This document shows positions 12,201-23,122 of a stretch of DNA of 64,000 nucleotides, in pieces. The position numbers and the translations under genes were made by a program. Within the stretch, counting starts at the first letter, position 1. Each line of letters starts with the position of its first letter. Location of the stretch: contig NC_089193.1 of the NCBI RefSeq assembly GCF_947507565.1, positions 1,298,325 to 1,362,324 on the forward strand, written 5' to 3'. Origin of the DNA: Oscarella lobularis. Its lineage: Eukaryota > Porifera > Homoscleromorpha > Homosclerophorida > Oscarellidae. The notes under the pieces are model-generated. The model saw only the letters and a list, made by a program, of their open reading frames with translations. It was not told the DNA's origin and made no database searches.

Positions 12201-13787
12201 TTCATATCGAGTCGCAGCACGGATATCGACTTTTATTACGACGACGACGGGATATTGTGCATTGACGACGGAAGTCTTTCTAGAGTAAGATTAGGATATA
12301 GTCACTTCTTGATACCTGAAAGTTGAATTAATCATCCTCTAGAGCCTTAGCGGAGGAGACTACGAGGTAGTAATAATGGTAAAGGGACTGCAAGAAGTTT
12401 GAATTATTTTTTTAGAAATTGTCTTTGCAAGGGGACTGGTCGTCGCCGTTTCTTTCGCCTGATCGGAGAAAGAAAGAGGTACAGTTTGCTTACTATATAT
12501 GTACAGTATGTATTTTGACGAAAATTTTTATTTTTTTTTGTGTGACAGCGTCAAAAGCAGGAGGCAAAGAGAATCAAGGAGCAGCGAAAAGTCGAAGAGA
12601 AGCGAAAGCGGGAATTGCGAAAGGAGGAGAAACGTCTCAAAGCGCGCTCGCCGGGACCGCCCTATCGAAAGATGATCGCGACTCCCGCCGCCGATCCGAC
12701 GTGGAACTACTTCGGCACGGAACTCCAAGAATTGGAGGAAATCCAGCGCGGCGCGCGCCTGCCCATATTCGTCGCCAAATGCGTGAAAGCGATTGAAAAT
12801 CACGGTAGGAGGATCTCTCGCGAGAGCGCGCGGCGAAAGAGAGAGAGAGAGAAACGAGCGTCTATTTTTTTAGGAATGAAAACGGAAGGACTCTATCGCG
12901 TGTCGGGCAAAAAGGACGTCGTCGACGCTCTCAAGACTAAATTCGATTCCAGTATGACGTTATAGTCGTTGTTCGCTCCTCGATTGCGCGCACACTATGC
13001 TATACGACGGCGCCTCTATTTTCTTTTTTCTCCTTGCAAGATCTCAACGTCGATTTCGACTTGTGGGCGCAGGAGAACGTTCACGTTCTCACGACGGCCG
13101 TCAAGTCGTTCTTTCAGGAGTTGCCCGAGCCGCTCTTTCCCGAGCAGGTTCTCCAGCATCTTCTCAATGCAATGGGTGAGTGCCGCGCGCGCAGAAACAA
13201 CGCCGCCCCGATTTCCTGTTTTATCTTATCTCGCTCTTCTTCCTCTCACGCGCGACGTGCAGCCAAGCCGGTGAGGGAAGAACGGCAGGAGAAGCTGAAG
13301 AACTACGTCGAAGGCGGCCTGCCTTCGCTCAACTATCGAGTTCTCAAACACATCGTCGTTCATTTGCACAAGTAAGTGACGAGAACGCAACGGTCCCCGT
13401 CCCCTTTCGGTTTCCCCGAGGAATCGTCCCGTTATCCTATTACTACTGGGAGCAGGATAATGAACGCTGACCTCTTATCATTATCACAGACGTTTCTCAT
13501 CTCCTTCTAGAGTTATTCAACATAGCGATGTGAACAAGATGACGGCGACCAATTTGTCGATCGTTTTCTGGCCGACGCTGGTTCGACCGAATATCACCAA
13601 CATACGAGACCTGATATCGTCGCCTGACATACCGGCAAGTCTTGCCGATATGATGACGACTCTCATTAAGGATTGCAACTATTTCTTCGGCGAAGTCGAT
13701 ACGACGGACGGAGCGATTATCGAAATTCCGGCCGATCCGGCTCCTTCGCAATCGCAGGGCGAAGATTTGATTGATTTTACTGCCTGA
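6245..13787 (+). CDS. ARHGAP35: p190-type Rho GTPase-activating protein
   Basis: About 19 exons. The first, 6245-7586, encodes a divergent N-terminal GTPase domain (SVVGLSG, P-loop GVGKSC) and FF-like helices. Others include 7646-7881, 7943-8076, 8142-8259, 8316-8448, 8528-8738, 9739-9897, 9949-about 10121, 10159-10272, 10348-10538, 10599-11999, 12139-12284, a 24-nt exon 12343-12366, 12416-12478, 12549-12804, 12874-12951, 13041-13175, 13263-13371 and 13511-13787. The middle matches the p190 pseudo-GTPase region. The 1.4-kb exon is proline-, serine- and acid-rich with repeated LYATP-type tyrosine motifs. The C-terminus is a RhoGAP domain with the arginine finger in GLYRVSG. p190 switches off Rho at the membrane. 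The intron 8739-9738 carries a repeat element, and 9898 is a GC donor. The junction near 10121/10159 does not keep frame as read. An in-frame ORF extends upstream to 6128; I prefer the ATG at 6245. Confidence 0.92.
8901..9655. repeat. dispersed repeat element, copy A (in RhoGAP intron)
   Basis: About 755 bp that recur, same orientation, at 58181-58945. The first 150 bp have drifted; the rest is almost identical, including a shared 72-codon ORF with no recognisable product. Near its end is a short inverted pair (GACGCGTTTTTTGACC and its near-complement GGTCAAACGACGCG). I see no terminal inverted repeats or transposase. Confidence 0.85.
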
Positions 13788-14099
13788 ATTGACTTCTGCA
13801 TAGTTCTTCGGTATTTACTCGGTTTTGCGTTTTTTTAGCTGACGCCTTTCTTCAATCCCTTTTTCCCCCCTCGTCGCTTGCGTTTGGTTTGGGGGAGGAT
13901 TGGACTGAGGCGACGGCGAATTCTATTATGAGAAATTCTATATATGATTTATGCGTTATAGAGATTGTTTTTTTGGTGCCGTTATGCATGCTGTAAAAGA
14001 AATGTTTTCAAGGTATTTCGTGAGCGCATTTTCGTCCTATTTTTAATCTTTGATAGATGACGTCACCTTAGCGCGCTGTGGCAACGCACGTGGTCGAAC
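13788..14099 (+). other. RhoGAP 3' UTR and intergenic sequence
   Basis: About 310 bp without a supported gene; a T-rich stretch and a short G-rich patch (13890-13905) are the only features seen. Confidence 0.4.
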
Positions 14100-15352
14100 A
14101 TGGACGAAGAAAACGACTGGAAAATGGACGAAATAGCTGAGGTACGACACTCTGCACCCTTCTAGATGCAATAGAAAACGTTCGCGATTCTTCCCGTCTT
14201 TACGAAGTCGCGAAAAGGGGGAGTTTCGCGCATCGTTCGCAACGTCGTGATTAGACGCTCAAGAAATCGCGATTTCTTGATTCCTGTTCCCTTCATACCC
14301 CTTACAAATTATCCTTGCGTATCGAAAAACGATTTTTTTGGCCGAAAAGGAGTCAAACGGCACTTCGATTTGGGAAGAGCCTAAAAGTAGACAATGGGGA
14401 TTTATGTAGCCATCCCCCCAAACTCCGACTTTTCTACGTCAAACGATAGAGCTAAATTATGGTCTCAAATTTGTCTATCACTGCTTTTTTGAGAGGCGTG
14501 GCTAATATAGGAAGTGAGTCTTTTTCAGTGTGAAATTTGACTCGTACGAACTGTTTGACCTCATAGGATTGATCTACTGATAAAGTAGAGTAGATCTAGC
14601 GCGTTTATGTGGAAATCGGCGAGGTCAGGTTTTTATGCAACCGTGAACTATAGTTCATGGTTTTTAGTCAAAAACCGTGCCTCTCAGAACTCCGAATTTT
14701 CTATGTCAAACGTTAGAGCTAAAGCACATAGTTATTTCTACGGTCTCAAATTTGTCTACCGCTCCAAATATGTTGCTTTTTTGAGAGGCGTGGCTGATAC
14801 TAGTGTGACCGGAAGCGGGTCTTTTTTCGTGTGAAATTCGATTCGTACGAACCGTTTGACCTCGTAGGGTTGTTCTACTGATAAAGTAGAGTAGATCTAG
14901 CGCGTTTATTTAGAAATCCGTGAGTTGAGATTTTTAAGCAACCGTGAACTATAGTTCATGGTTTTTGGTCATTTTGGTGACCTCTCCGATTCCTAAGATT
15001 TCTTTATAAAACAATGGGGATGGGATGCCTGTTTGACCTCGCGATACCGAAAGGACCTCACACCTCAAATTTTGGCTGAAATCGGCATTTTTTGTAGATG
15101 CCTATATCGATACATGGATCAATTCCCTCCTCCTCCTCCACGGCGTTCCTCAAGTCATTCAAGGTAAATAAGACAGTAGATTTGAGTGCACTGGTTTCAA
15201 TTTCAATTTTAGTTCTCTCCTCTCCCCAACGGATCGATCAATCCGACGATACAGATGCAGAAAGAAGAAGAAGATGTAGACGAAGACATCACCCTGGGGA
15301 CTTGGGTTAAAGTCTCCCTCCTTGTGGGCTGGAGGTTAATCAGCGCCTCCCC
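14100..15352 (+). CDS. weakly supported small acidic protein, unrecognised
   Basis: A possible three-exon gene: ATG at 14100 (MDEENDWKMDEIAE) with donor GAG|GTACGA; a second exon starting after TTTTTGTAG at about 15100 (ATGCCTATATCG...) and ending at AAG|GTAAAT; and a third after CAATTTTAG (about 15211) that runs into an acidic stretch (KEEEDVDEDITLG) and then into a tandem repeat, where the frame stops. Splice sites look good and phases agree, but I recognise no family. The large first intron is filled by a duplicated 300-bp unit. An AATAAA lies at about 15667. The C-terminal 25 residues come from repeat sequence and may be recent. Confidence 0.35.
14417..14975. repeat. tandem duplication, two copies of about 300 bp
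   Basis: Two diverged copies in direct order (matching points 14552 and 14852 set the period near 300 bp). Each contains CTACTGATAAAGTAGAGTAG and a palindrome around TGAACTATAGTTCA. The unit lies inside the first intron of the weak gene above. Confidence 0.8.
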
Positions 15353-15515
15353 TGTGGACTTGGGTTAAAGTTCACCCTGGGGACTTGGGCAAAGTCTCCC
15401 TCCTTGTGGGCTGGAGGTTAATGCGCTCTCCCCTGGGGACTTGGGTTAAAGTCTCCCTCCTTGGTGGCTGGAGGTTAATGTGCCTACCCCCTGTGGACTT
15501 GGGTTAAAGTTCACT
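15291..15515. repeat. short tandem repeat block, GGGACTTGGGTTAAAG family
   Basis: CTTGTGGGCTGGAGGTTAAT or a close variant occurs three times (about 15320, 15401, 15461), interleaved with several copies of GACTTGGGTTAAAGT. Unit lengths alternate at roughly 60-84 bp. Confidence 0.75.
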
Positions 15516-15674
15516 GTGGGGACTGCAGTCTCAGTCTCACCGCTTGGCCTCTGATGGGGGTCAAGTGGCAGCGCAGGAGCGACGGCCCCGGGACAACCAA
15601 GAAAGAAGGAGGAGGAGGAAGGAGGAGGACTTTTATATTTTAATTGTTGCATCCGGGATATTTTGAATAAAATT

Positions 15675-16584
15675 TTGAACATAGTTTCTCCTACTTTTAT
15701 TGTAAAAAATAAGCGCGCGCGTCATGCAATGTAATCTACGCGCGTTAGCTCAGGGACTGCTGTGCACGCAAGTCCCTAAGCTAAAGTGCGTTGCTTTTGT
15801 CTCCATACCCCTGGAGATCAAGAGCAAACGCATGCAACTACGCACCTACTCATGCACGAAAACATGCAAAAAAAACAAACGCATTTTCATGCAAATAGTC
15901 TAAGTCACTTCTCTTCATCTTGAGCAATTTTCTTCCTTTACCTCTTCAGAGAGAACTAAAAGAAACAAGAGACGCTCTTACCGAAAGATATTGTGCTATG
16001 ATGAGGGGAGGAGAGGACAAGGAGCTTCACTACGTAATGTCGAAGCTCTCCTTGCTGCGCGATTGCGTTGGCGCATAAACGAAGACGAGCCGACGGAATG
16101 AGGCCCGGAATGAGCAACTTTATGTGGGGCCCCACCGGTGTTCAATTGCACTAGAGGCGTTCGCGTGTTCAAACGGGAGCGCGTAGGCACGAAAACGTAA
16201 GGAACTTATCGAGAAGAAAGCACGTGGTTCGGACGAGAAAAATCGAGGTCCCTTTGCTCGCGAGCTGCGGCAGAAAGGCGCGTAGTTCAGCGCGCGATGA
16301 GGAAGAGAAGCAATTCGCGAACCGACGTCGCGGTTTTGGGGGGACCCTCCATGCGCGATCGCGCTGGGAAGCATCCTCGTGCGTATAATGCGTATGCGAG
16401 AGCATAAATAAGCTTACCATAGTTGCGTCCGTTGGTTGGAGAAGAGCGAGAGACGCACGGCGGCGCGGCGCGGCGGCGGCGTCCGTTCGAAGTGAACGTT
16501 AGGCTCCAATGACGCAATTCCTCCAGGCCCCGGACAAGTGCACGTGCTGAATTTCTAAAGCAATACTTTCTATACATATATTTC
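15675..16584. other. intergenic region, no supported gene
   Basis: Apart from the hairpin, I see only short minus-strand frames. A minus-strand ATG|GTAAGC at about 16425, preceded by a GC-rich tract (16455-16480), looks like the first exon of an unidentified transcript, but no downstream coding exon follows. Confidence 0.35.
15735..15795. other. strong hairpin (miRNA-precursor-sized)
   Basis: TTAGCTCAGGGACT and AGTCCCTAAGCTAA pair with one mismatch around a 12-nt loop, and pairing extends outward through ACGC/GCG-type bases for about 21-25 bp in all. It lies 3' of the weak gene and outside any ORF. Confidence 0.45.
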
Positions 16585-18735
16585 TCAGGTTTTACGTTTT
16601 TTAGCTGAAGGTCTCTTAAAATCCTGTCTCTGTCCTACTCCGCTTCCCACCATCGCCGCGTTGCCCTGAGAAGGATTAGCCTGGGACCACGGCGAATCGA
16701 ACTTAGAGAAAAAAATTAATAAATAACGTGAAGAAGCGGAGAAAAGATAGGCAACTTTACCGATGTGTCTTGGTCAACAAGATGAGTGTACTTTGTTCTG
16801 CCTGCTAGACCGAAGTTTTTCACCTATTAAATAAGAGAGAAGAGTAGCCTACACTCAGACGGAAATCTCCACTCTCATTTCTGATGTGTACCTGCATGAC
16901 TTTGGGTAGAATTGTCTTGTCAAAATGATCTTCTAGAGTCGGCTGAGCAAAATCTCTCTTGAAAACGTCTTCTTCTTCGTCCTAATAAAAATAAAACAAA
17001 ATTGTTCAGAGCCCAAAAGAGACCCCCCACTGTTTCTTACCAAGTAGAAGACGCCTCTGTGGTAGTACTTTTGCAGGAATTTCATCTTCCCTTTCGTCTG
17101 CTTATTCGTCGTCATCTTGGGCCTCTCTTTGAATTCCTGCTCTCGTTGCTCGTCGGTGAGTTGGTGCAAACGATCGAGCTCCTGCTTCTCCTTATCAGCT
17201 CTAAAGGAAAAAAAAAAAGAAATAATAGGATTCCATGTGCAGAGAGAAGATTCCTACTTGTCGCGGTCCTCGCGATCTCGTTTTATTCTCTTTAGCTCTC
17301 TCACTTTCCAAGCCTCGTACTGGGGGAGAACGCAGACAAGATATATTTACAAGGGCACACCTACACCTCCTGCACATGGGACTTACTGCGTCTTCTTCAT
17401 TCTCATCGTCGGTGTTGACAGCATCGACGGACTGTGCAACTAACGCCAATAGATAAATGACTATGCGCACATTTGTGTTCGTTATACTATGTACCTCCTT
17501 GTTCATCCTGTAGCTCTCGTCTTATGACCTCCTCTGCTAACTGCGCGAGGAGCCCATCAATCAACTAAGCCTTGCGATTAAACGATTTTATTTCACCTTC
17601 AACGATTCGTTCTTTCTCTGCTTTGCGGCCAACTTGGCATTTTCTTCCAGCCGAGTTTTCGACTCCTCAATTATTTTTCTCTCCTCGACGGTCACCCTAT
17701 CGCTCCTACGCATCCAATTAAGTTTATATATAGCTGATATCGCGACACCTAATTCACTGACCGTCGAATAAAAACCGGCTTGAGCCTCGTCGTCAAATCT
17801 TCCTCATAGTCACTCGAGTCTTCATACTCTGAAGACTAGATAGAGACACCACTTAGACCATCTCGTTTTCCTTCAAGAGAAATTCGATTTGCCTCGTCAT
17901 CGTCATCATCGTCCTCCTCCTCTTTCCCTGACTTCTCCTCCTCTTCAATAGCCAATAAATCGGCCTCCTCAGTCTCTCGTCGTTCCTGAGCCTTTTGTCT
18001 CAGCAACATTCGTCGTCGTTCGATTTCCTAATAAAGGAATATTCAAAACCCTGTCGCCCTTTGGATCCCACTCAACCGACCTCGTCATCGATTTCAGCCT
18101 CTTCTTCTTCCTCCTTCTCCTGTTCGTCGTCTCTCTGCAACTCGCCATCGTCATCGTCCTCCTCCTCCTCATCCGCCTTGAGAATTATTTCCGGTTCGCG
18201 AACGCGATGCCGAACACTGAGCATAAAGACACGCCTTTTCATTCCACAAAGTATATATAGTATATATATATATACCGTTCCTCTTCCTCGTCGTCTTCCA
18301 TTCTTCTTCGCCTCTCCTTTAGCCTTCTCAATCGCCGATCCTCCACAGCGGTCTCGTCCTAGAAGGGAGCGAGCTCGAATGTGAGGAAATCGTTCGAGCG
18401 GCTCTTTGGTCACCTCTTCCACGCCCATTTCGACTTCTTCGTCTCCTTCTTCGTCTTCTGCTTCGTGCAGGACGAATTCGTCGTCGTCGACGTCGTCGTC
18501 CGCCGCGTAGTCGGGTCTGGATGAAGAGAACGCCTATGGGGAGTTCGTAGGCGCGGCGAATTTCGATTCCTACCTTTTTCCTGCGACGTAGCGCGATACT
18601 TTGACCTTTTGCATGCGAATTTCGCCTAGATTTGTGTCAGAGATTAACGTTTCGTGCTCTTTTACGGCGCCTGCCTTTCTCATTGCGAACGGGAACGGCT
18701 CCTGCTGTCGCGTTGATCGGCAAGTGCTTCGCCAT
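16585..18735 (-). CDS. MFAP1: microfibril-associated protein 1 (spliceosomal)
   Basis: Fifteen minus-strand exons: 18675-18735, 18574-18625, 18414-18516, 18276-18358, 18081-18216, 17893-18027, 17762-17835, 17597-17705, 17495-17564, 17387-17439, 17258-17319, 17041-17200, 16892-16981, 16761-16823, 16585-16701. Phases add up to 455 residues (human 439). Diagnostic segments are AGAVPVRNEKGE at the N-terminus, GKRPDYA, long Glu/Asp-rich coils, KFLQKYYHRGVF, TLEDHFDKTILPKVMQ, GRTKYTHLVDQDT and a C-terminal RPSAKKRKT. Despite its name this is a nuclear protein of the spliceosomal B complex (partner of PRP38). Introns 1 and 6 start with GC (18674, 17892). The next gene upstream, VCPIP1, ends about 270 bp away on the same strand. 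Confidence 0.97.
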
Positions 18736-19003
18736 TTTTCCCAAAGCGCGCGCTAACGAAAATCTAGCAGCAAGCAGAGGACTAAAGAGAGAACACTTGG
18801 ACATTTAGTTTTATCTCTGCTCAGAGCTTTAATTTCTAGCCCTTTTCGAGAAACAAACAAACAAGCAATTTTCTTGCAATACCGTATACTTTGGAATTAA
18901 CTAGCAGCACAACTCTCATAATCAGTCACACATAGATTAAAGTTACTCATATCATAACCAATTCAGTTCTTACAGAACTACATCGCTACATTATTGTCTT
19001 GCA

Positions 19004-22000
19004 TCATTTTTTCAAGTCACTAAGGGTTACGAGTAAACGCTTCTACACAAAGAAATTTCCTTTAGTACAGAAACTCCTCCGTGTCTACTGTATTCCTTTA
19101 CTCACCAGCTCAGAGTCGACCCCCGATTTCTCCTTGCTCAATTTATAGAATCGAGCGTCGACGTCGTCATCATCATCCTCAATCTAGAAAAAAAAACGAA
19201 GCAATAAAATTGACAATTAAAAATTAATTAAATTAAAAATTTACCTCATCATCTTGTTCCATTCGTTCCATCTGTTTATCCAAGCGATCCCTCTTCTCTT
19301 CCAAATCCTTGATACGTGCCTCGACTTGCTGTATCTCTTTATTACTCGACACCTATCCACCCACGAGTACTTACACAGAGAGAAATTTCGAACACACTAA
19401 ATCACTTGCCTGAGAAGTCGATCCCCCGCCCGCCAAAGAGTAGCCAGTTCCGCTAAAAGCTCGTACGTTGGAAGCCTCCACAGAATCTCTCCTAAACGCT
19501 GCGCTAAACGATCGACTACTCCCTTCGCCATCCACTCCCTCATTGCAGGGAATCGCTCTAATATCCGTATCGAGCGCTCCGACGACTCGATGCCACTGGG
19601 AATCGCACAGCTCCAAGCGAGGCGGATTCGCCTTCAAATTCAACGCGAAGACCTTCTCGGCGATTCCCGTCAAATGGCAGTGCAATCCGTGACGCTGAGG
19701 TAGCTGTTTTTTGACGAGTTCGAAGTAATAGCCGTTCGGCTCGAAGAGCTCCGGCTTCGTCTCCCAATTCTCGATGTCGTCGAGCTCCTGAATTCGACTG
19801 ATAAGATTCGCGAGGACGATCCGGAGTTGCTCGTCGCCATCATCTAAAACACAGATATGCAGGTAGATAAAGATTATCTATACATGTAGGTACCTTGCTG
19901 CGACGAAGAAGACAGAGTTTGACCCGAGGCGAAACGTCTTAGATCCATATCTTCGACTATAATAAGCCCACGCTCGAATGACGACTCTCTCTCCCCGCGC
20001 ATTCGTACTTACGTAGCGAATCTTCCGCCGGCTTTTTTTCGGCCAAAATCTCAACAGAGAGCTTGTCGCCGTGCTGAAGAGGAACGACGTCGTCGACGTC
20101 GCCGTCCGGCGGACAAAGTTCCTTCGGCGGAAAACCGTGCCGAATTTTCTGCCTCTCCGACGCTATGCCGAATTCTTCGCTTATCGAATTCTTCAGCTGG
20201 GCGTACGACACGCATTCGGGAAACGTCATCTTGCCCGCACGACCGTCGGACAAACTGACGCGAACCGTTTTCGCCGTCGACGACTTAGCCTAGACAAACG
20301 ATACAGCGCAAATATTATCGATGCTATCGAAATATTACGGCGGGTTTCGATGGAGTGCGAAGGGGAGGCGATTCCTTTTGCTTGGCCGGTTTCTTCGCCA
20401 GAGGACCCGTCTTCATTCGTTGCTGAACTCCGGCGCGTTCCGCGATGCGTCGCTTGACCTCCTTCTCCTTCGAACTCATCGTCAGTTCTTCTTTGTGAAT
20501 CGTCTTCTGCTTTTCGCCGGTCAGAATAATTTTCGACGGCGAGGACGTCACTGAGAAGAGGCGATTAGTATAGACATATACGTTCTATCCTTCCTACCGG
20601 AGTCGCGCGAATTTTCTTCTCTTTTCGAAGCGGTTGTCGTCGTCGTCGTCGTCGTCGTATCAACGAGCTTCTCCGCCTCCGCCTCCTTCTTCTTCATCTT
20701 CCGCGAACTTTTCAATATGATATTCACCACTTGCGGCACGAGTCTCTCGACGCCGAATTCGCCGGGAAAATTCCGATTCACCAACTCGCTTGCCATCGCG
20801 TAAACATTCGAATTGAGACTAGGATCGGACTCGTTCTCGAACCAATAGACTTCGTCCTCCTTCCTCACGCCACCCCACTCCATAGCAATAGGAATTCTAA
20901 AAAAAAAAACCACCAATAAAATATTTAATCAAATAATTAATCGATCTCACTTCTGAGGTATGTTATCGTACTCCTTCCCATCCCAATAGTGCTTGAATCC
21001 GCAGCAGTTTCGACCGGCGGCCGGCTTCTCCAACCGATCCCCATTCTTATACGCGATCGACCCGTCCCCTCGAACCGGTCGCATTATCTGCTCGTCGATC
21101 AAACAGCTCGGACAATTCGCCTCGGACGCGACGAACTCCAAGACGTCGCCCGTTCCACTGTACCGCGCCTTGATGCCGTGAAACGGAAACACGTACTCCT
21201 GCCCGTCGATCAAACGCCCGAATCGCGCTTTCGCCGTCTCGTACAGATGACCGCCCGGCAGCAGAAGCTCGTCGCTCGGCTCGACGCTCTCGGCCAACTG
21301 CCGACAGACGATGCACCGATAGAGCCGACCCTCGTCGACGGCCGCCTTCGTCGATTGAATCGCGTAGTCGAGCTCGAGTTGAATGAAACCGCGTCGCTTG
21401 TACACCTGCTCCTTCACGTCGGCGACGAGACGCGACGCGACGCCGTGGAGACGCTGAAATCGATCGCGCATCGCCTCGATCAATTTCGTCAGATACGACG
21501 ACGTGAGCGTCTTGCCGGCGCCGACGCGACAGCAGCCGTCGTCGTTCGGCGCGTCGAACGCGACGTAGTCGTCGAGAATCTCCTGCGCGAAACCGCCCCA
21601 AACGTCCGGCATGTAACGGCGCGGAAATCGCGTCGTCGTCGTCGTGGCGACGAGCGGCACGAAGTGATGATGACTCATCGAGCTCCAAGCGATGACGATC
21701 GGCGCGTTCAAATCGTCGCCGTCGCGTCGACGACACTCGTTCGGCGTATAGAGCTTCGGTAGAAAAACGCCCGAGTAGCCGTTCGACGACTTCATCACCT
21801 CCGGCGTGTCGAGCAGAACGATCGGACGACGAAGGACGTTGGCGAGCGCGAAAATGTGAACGTTGCCGAGACCCTTCGTCTCGCCGTCGGGCGGCGTGTA
21901 GTCCGGATGGGCTTCGGCGATGATTTTGTCCCATTCGGCGTCGGCGACGAAGGCGCTCAACATCGACTTGTAACGGGGTAGATTCGTCGTTAGGTGATCG

Positions 22001-22852
22001 TGCATGTTCGTGCGAAGTGCGTGCCAGAAGAGCTCGCGACCGACGAGACAGCGCGAGAGCGCGTGGACGAGACAGTGACCGTCGCCGTCGACGTGGACTG
22101 GCACGAGCGTCTTCGCGTCGTCGTCGCCGTTGACCGCGCGCACGGCGGCGAGCACTTCGGCGAGGTAGTCGATCGAGCCGGATCGATCGCGACCGAAGTA
22201 CGGGTGCGACGCGAGAGAGGGATCGATGAGAAATGCCCTGAGAAGAGAGGAAAATATAGATCAGAGGAGGAAGTGTAGGTCATCAATATCATCTCTATCA
22301 TAGAGACAGAGCTATATGGAACTGTTACTTAAGAGGTACGGTTTGTCTATACTAGAGGATAGAGTCTCTTTCTTACCTGTCTCCTAATGCTGCGCAGTCA
22401 AATGTCGCCTTTCCGTCTTCTTTGAGTTCTGATAGGAGTCTCGGCCGGCCGGCTTTGTCCATGCCGTGGGTCGTCAGAAGGGGCGATAGGAGCTTGCATT
22501 CGAAGTTGGATACGCCGTCGACTTTCTCCGTGATATCGTCGTCTTTTGCACGCGACTGTTTTTCCAATACGGTCGAGAGCAGAGTGATAATGCCCTCTGG
22601 GGAAAACAGAAACCGAGCGGTTTCATTATTGGGTACAGGTTCTCTTTGGGACCCCTGATCGCGATTGGAATCGTTTTTACCTATCGGCGAAATGATGTTT
22701 TGGGGATTCTTGAGCGCGATTCGTTCGAAACTGACGTCGCAAGCGGAGCACTGAAGCGGTCCCGATTCGTTTGACGATGCGACGAGCACCACGCCGCAGT
22801 CCGGATTCGGACAGTTGCCGCGGACGAATCGCGACTTCGATCGTCGCTTCAT
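19004..22852 (-). CDS. VCPIP1: VCP/p47-complex-interacting deubiquitinase (VCIP135)
   Basis: Eleven exons: 22681-22852, 22377-22596, 20951-22237, 20598-20896, 20339-20550, 20013-20289, 19894-19956, 19410-19843, 19245-19352, 19106-19183, 19004-19042; phases give 1062 residues (human 1222). An N-terminal zinc cluster (CPNPDC...CSAC) precedes an OTU cysteine-protease domain with the catalytic DGDGHCLVHA and a WSSMSHHHFVPL histidine region. Then come GDGSIAYKNGDR, GCGFKHYWDGKEYDN-like and SDPSLNSNVYA blocks typical of VCPIP1, and a ubiquitin-like domain (KIRHGFPPKEL). The enzyme removes ubiquitin to allow VCP/p97-driven Golgi and ER reassembly after mitosis. One intron starts with GC (19409). The first intron (22597-22680) is 84 nt, in frame and stop-free. 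The last small exon is the least certain. Confidence 0.95.
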
Positions 22853-23122
22853 TTTTGTGATTCGTGGAGTCAGCGAACAGGAAGTTCACTAACGTTTACG
22901 GCTTTCGAGCGACTTTTTCCTAAAAAATGAATATCGAGCGATTATAGGATACGCGTCAATAGCTGCCGATGCGGTTCTAAGTCGAATAAAACGCACCGGT
23001 CTAGACGAAAAAGGGCGAAAACGATTTTCCTCGAACTCGCGTAACGCGCTTTATATCAAAAGGCACGTGATAGGTGGAGCAATCCCTCCAGCGGAGAAGA
23101 AACGCCCCTCGGTTCGACGGCA
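22853..23122. promoter_or_regulatory. divergent promoter region, VCPIP1/gamma-syntrophin
   Basis: 270 bp between two opposite start codons (22852 minus, 23123 plus) with no coding signal; it must hold both promoters. An AP-1-like or other specific site is not evident by eye. Confidence 0.5.

Noticed and set aside
16120-16577. Minus-strand frames of 60-96 codons upstream of the MFAP1 stop
   Set aside because: Overlapping in several frames, no recognisable motif, no consistent splice partners.
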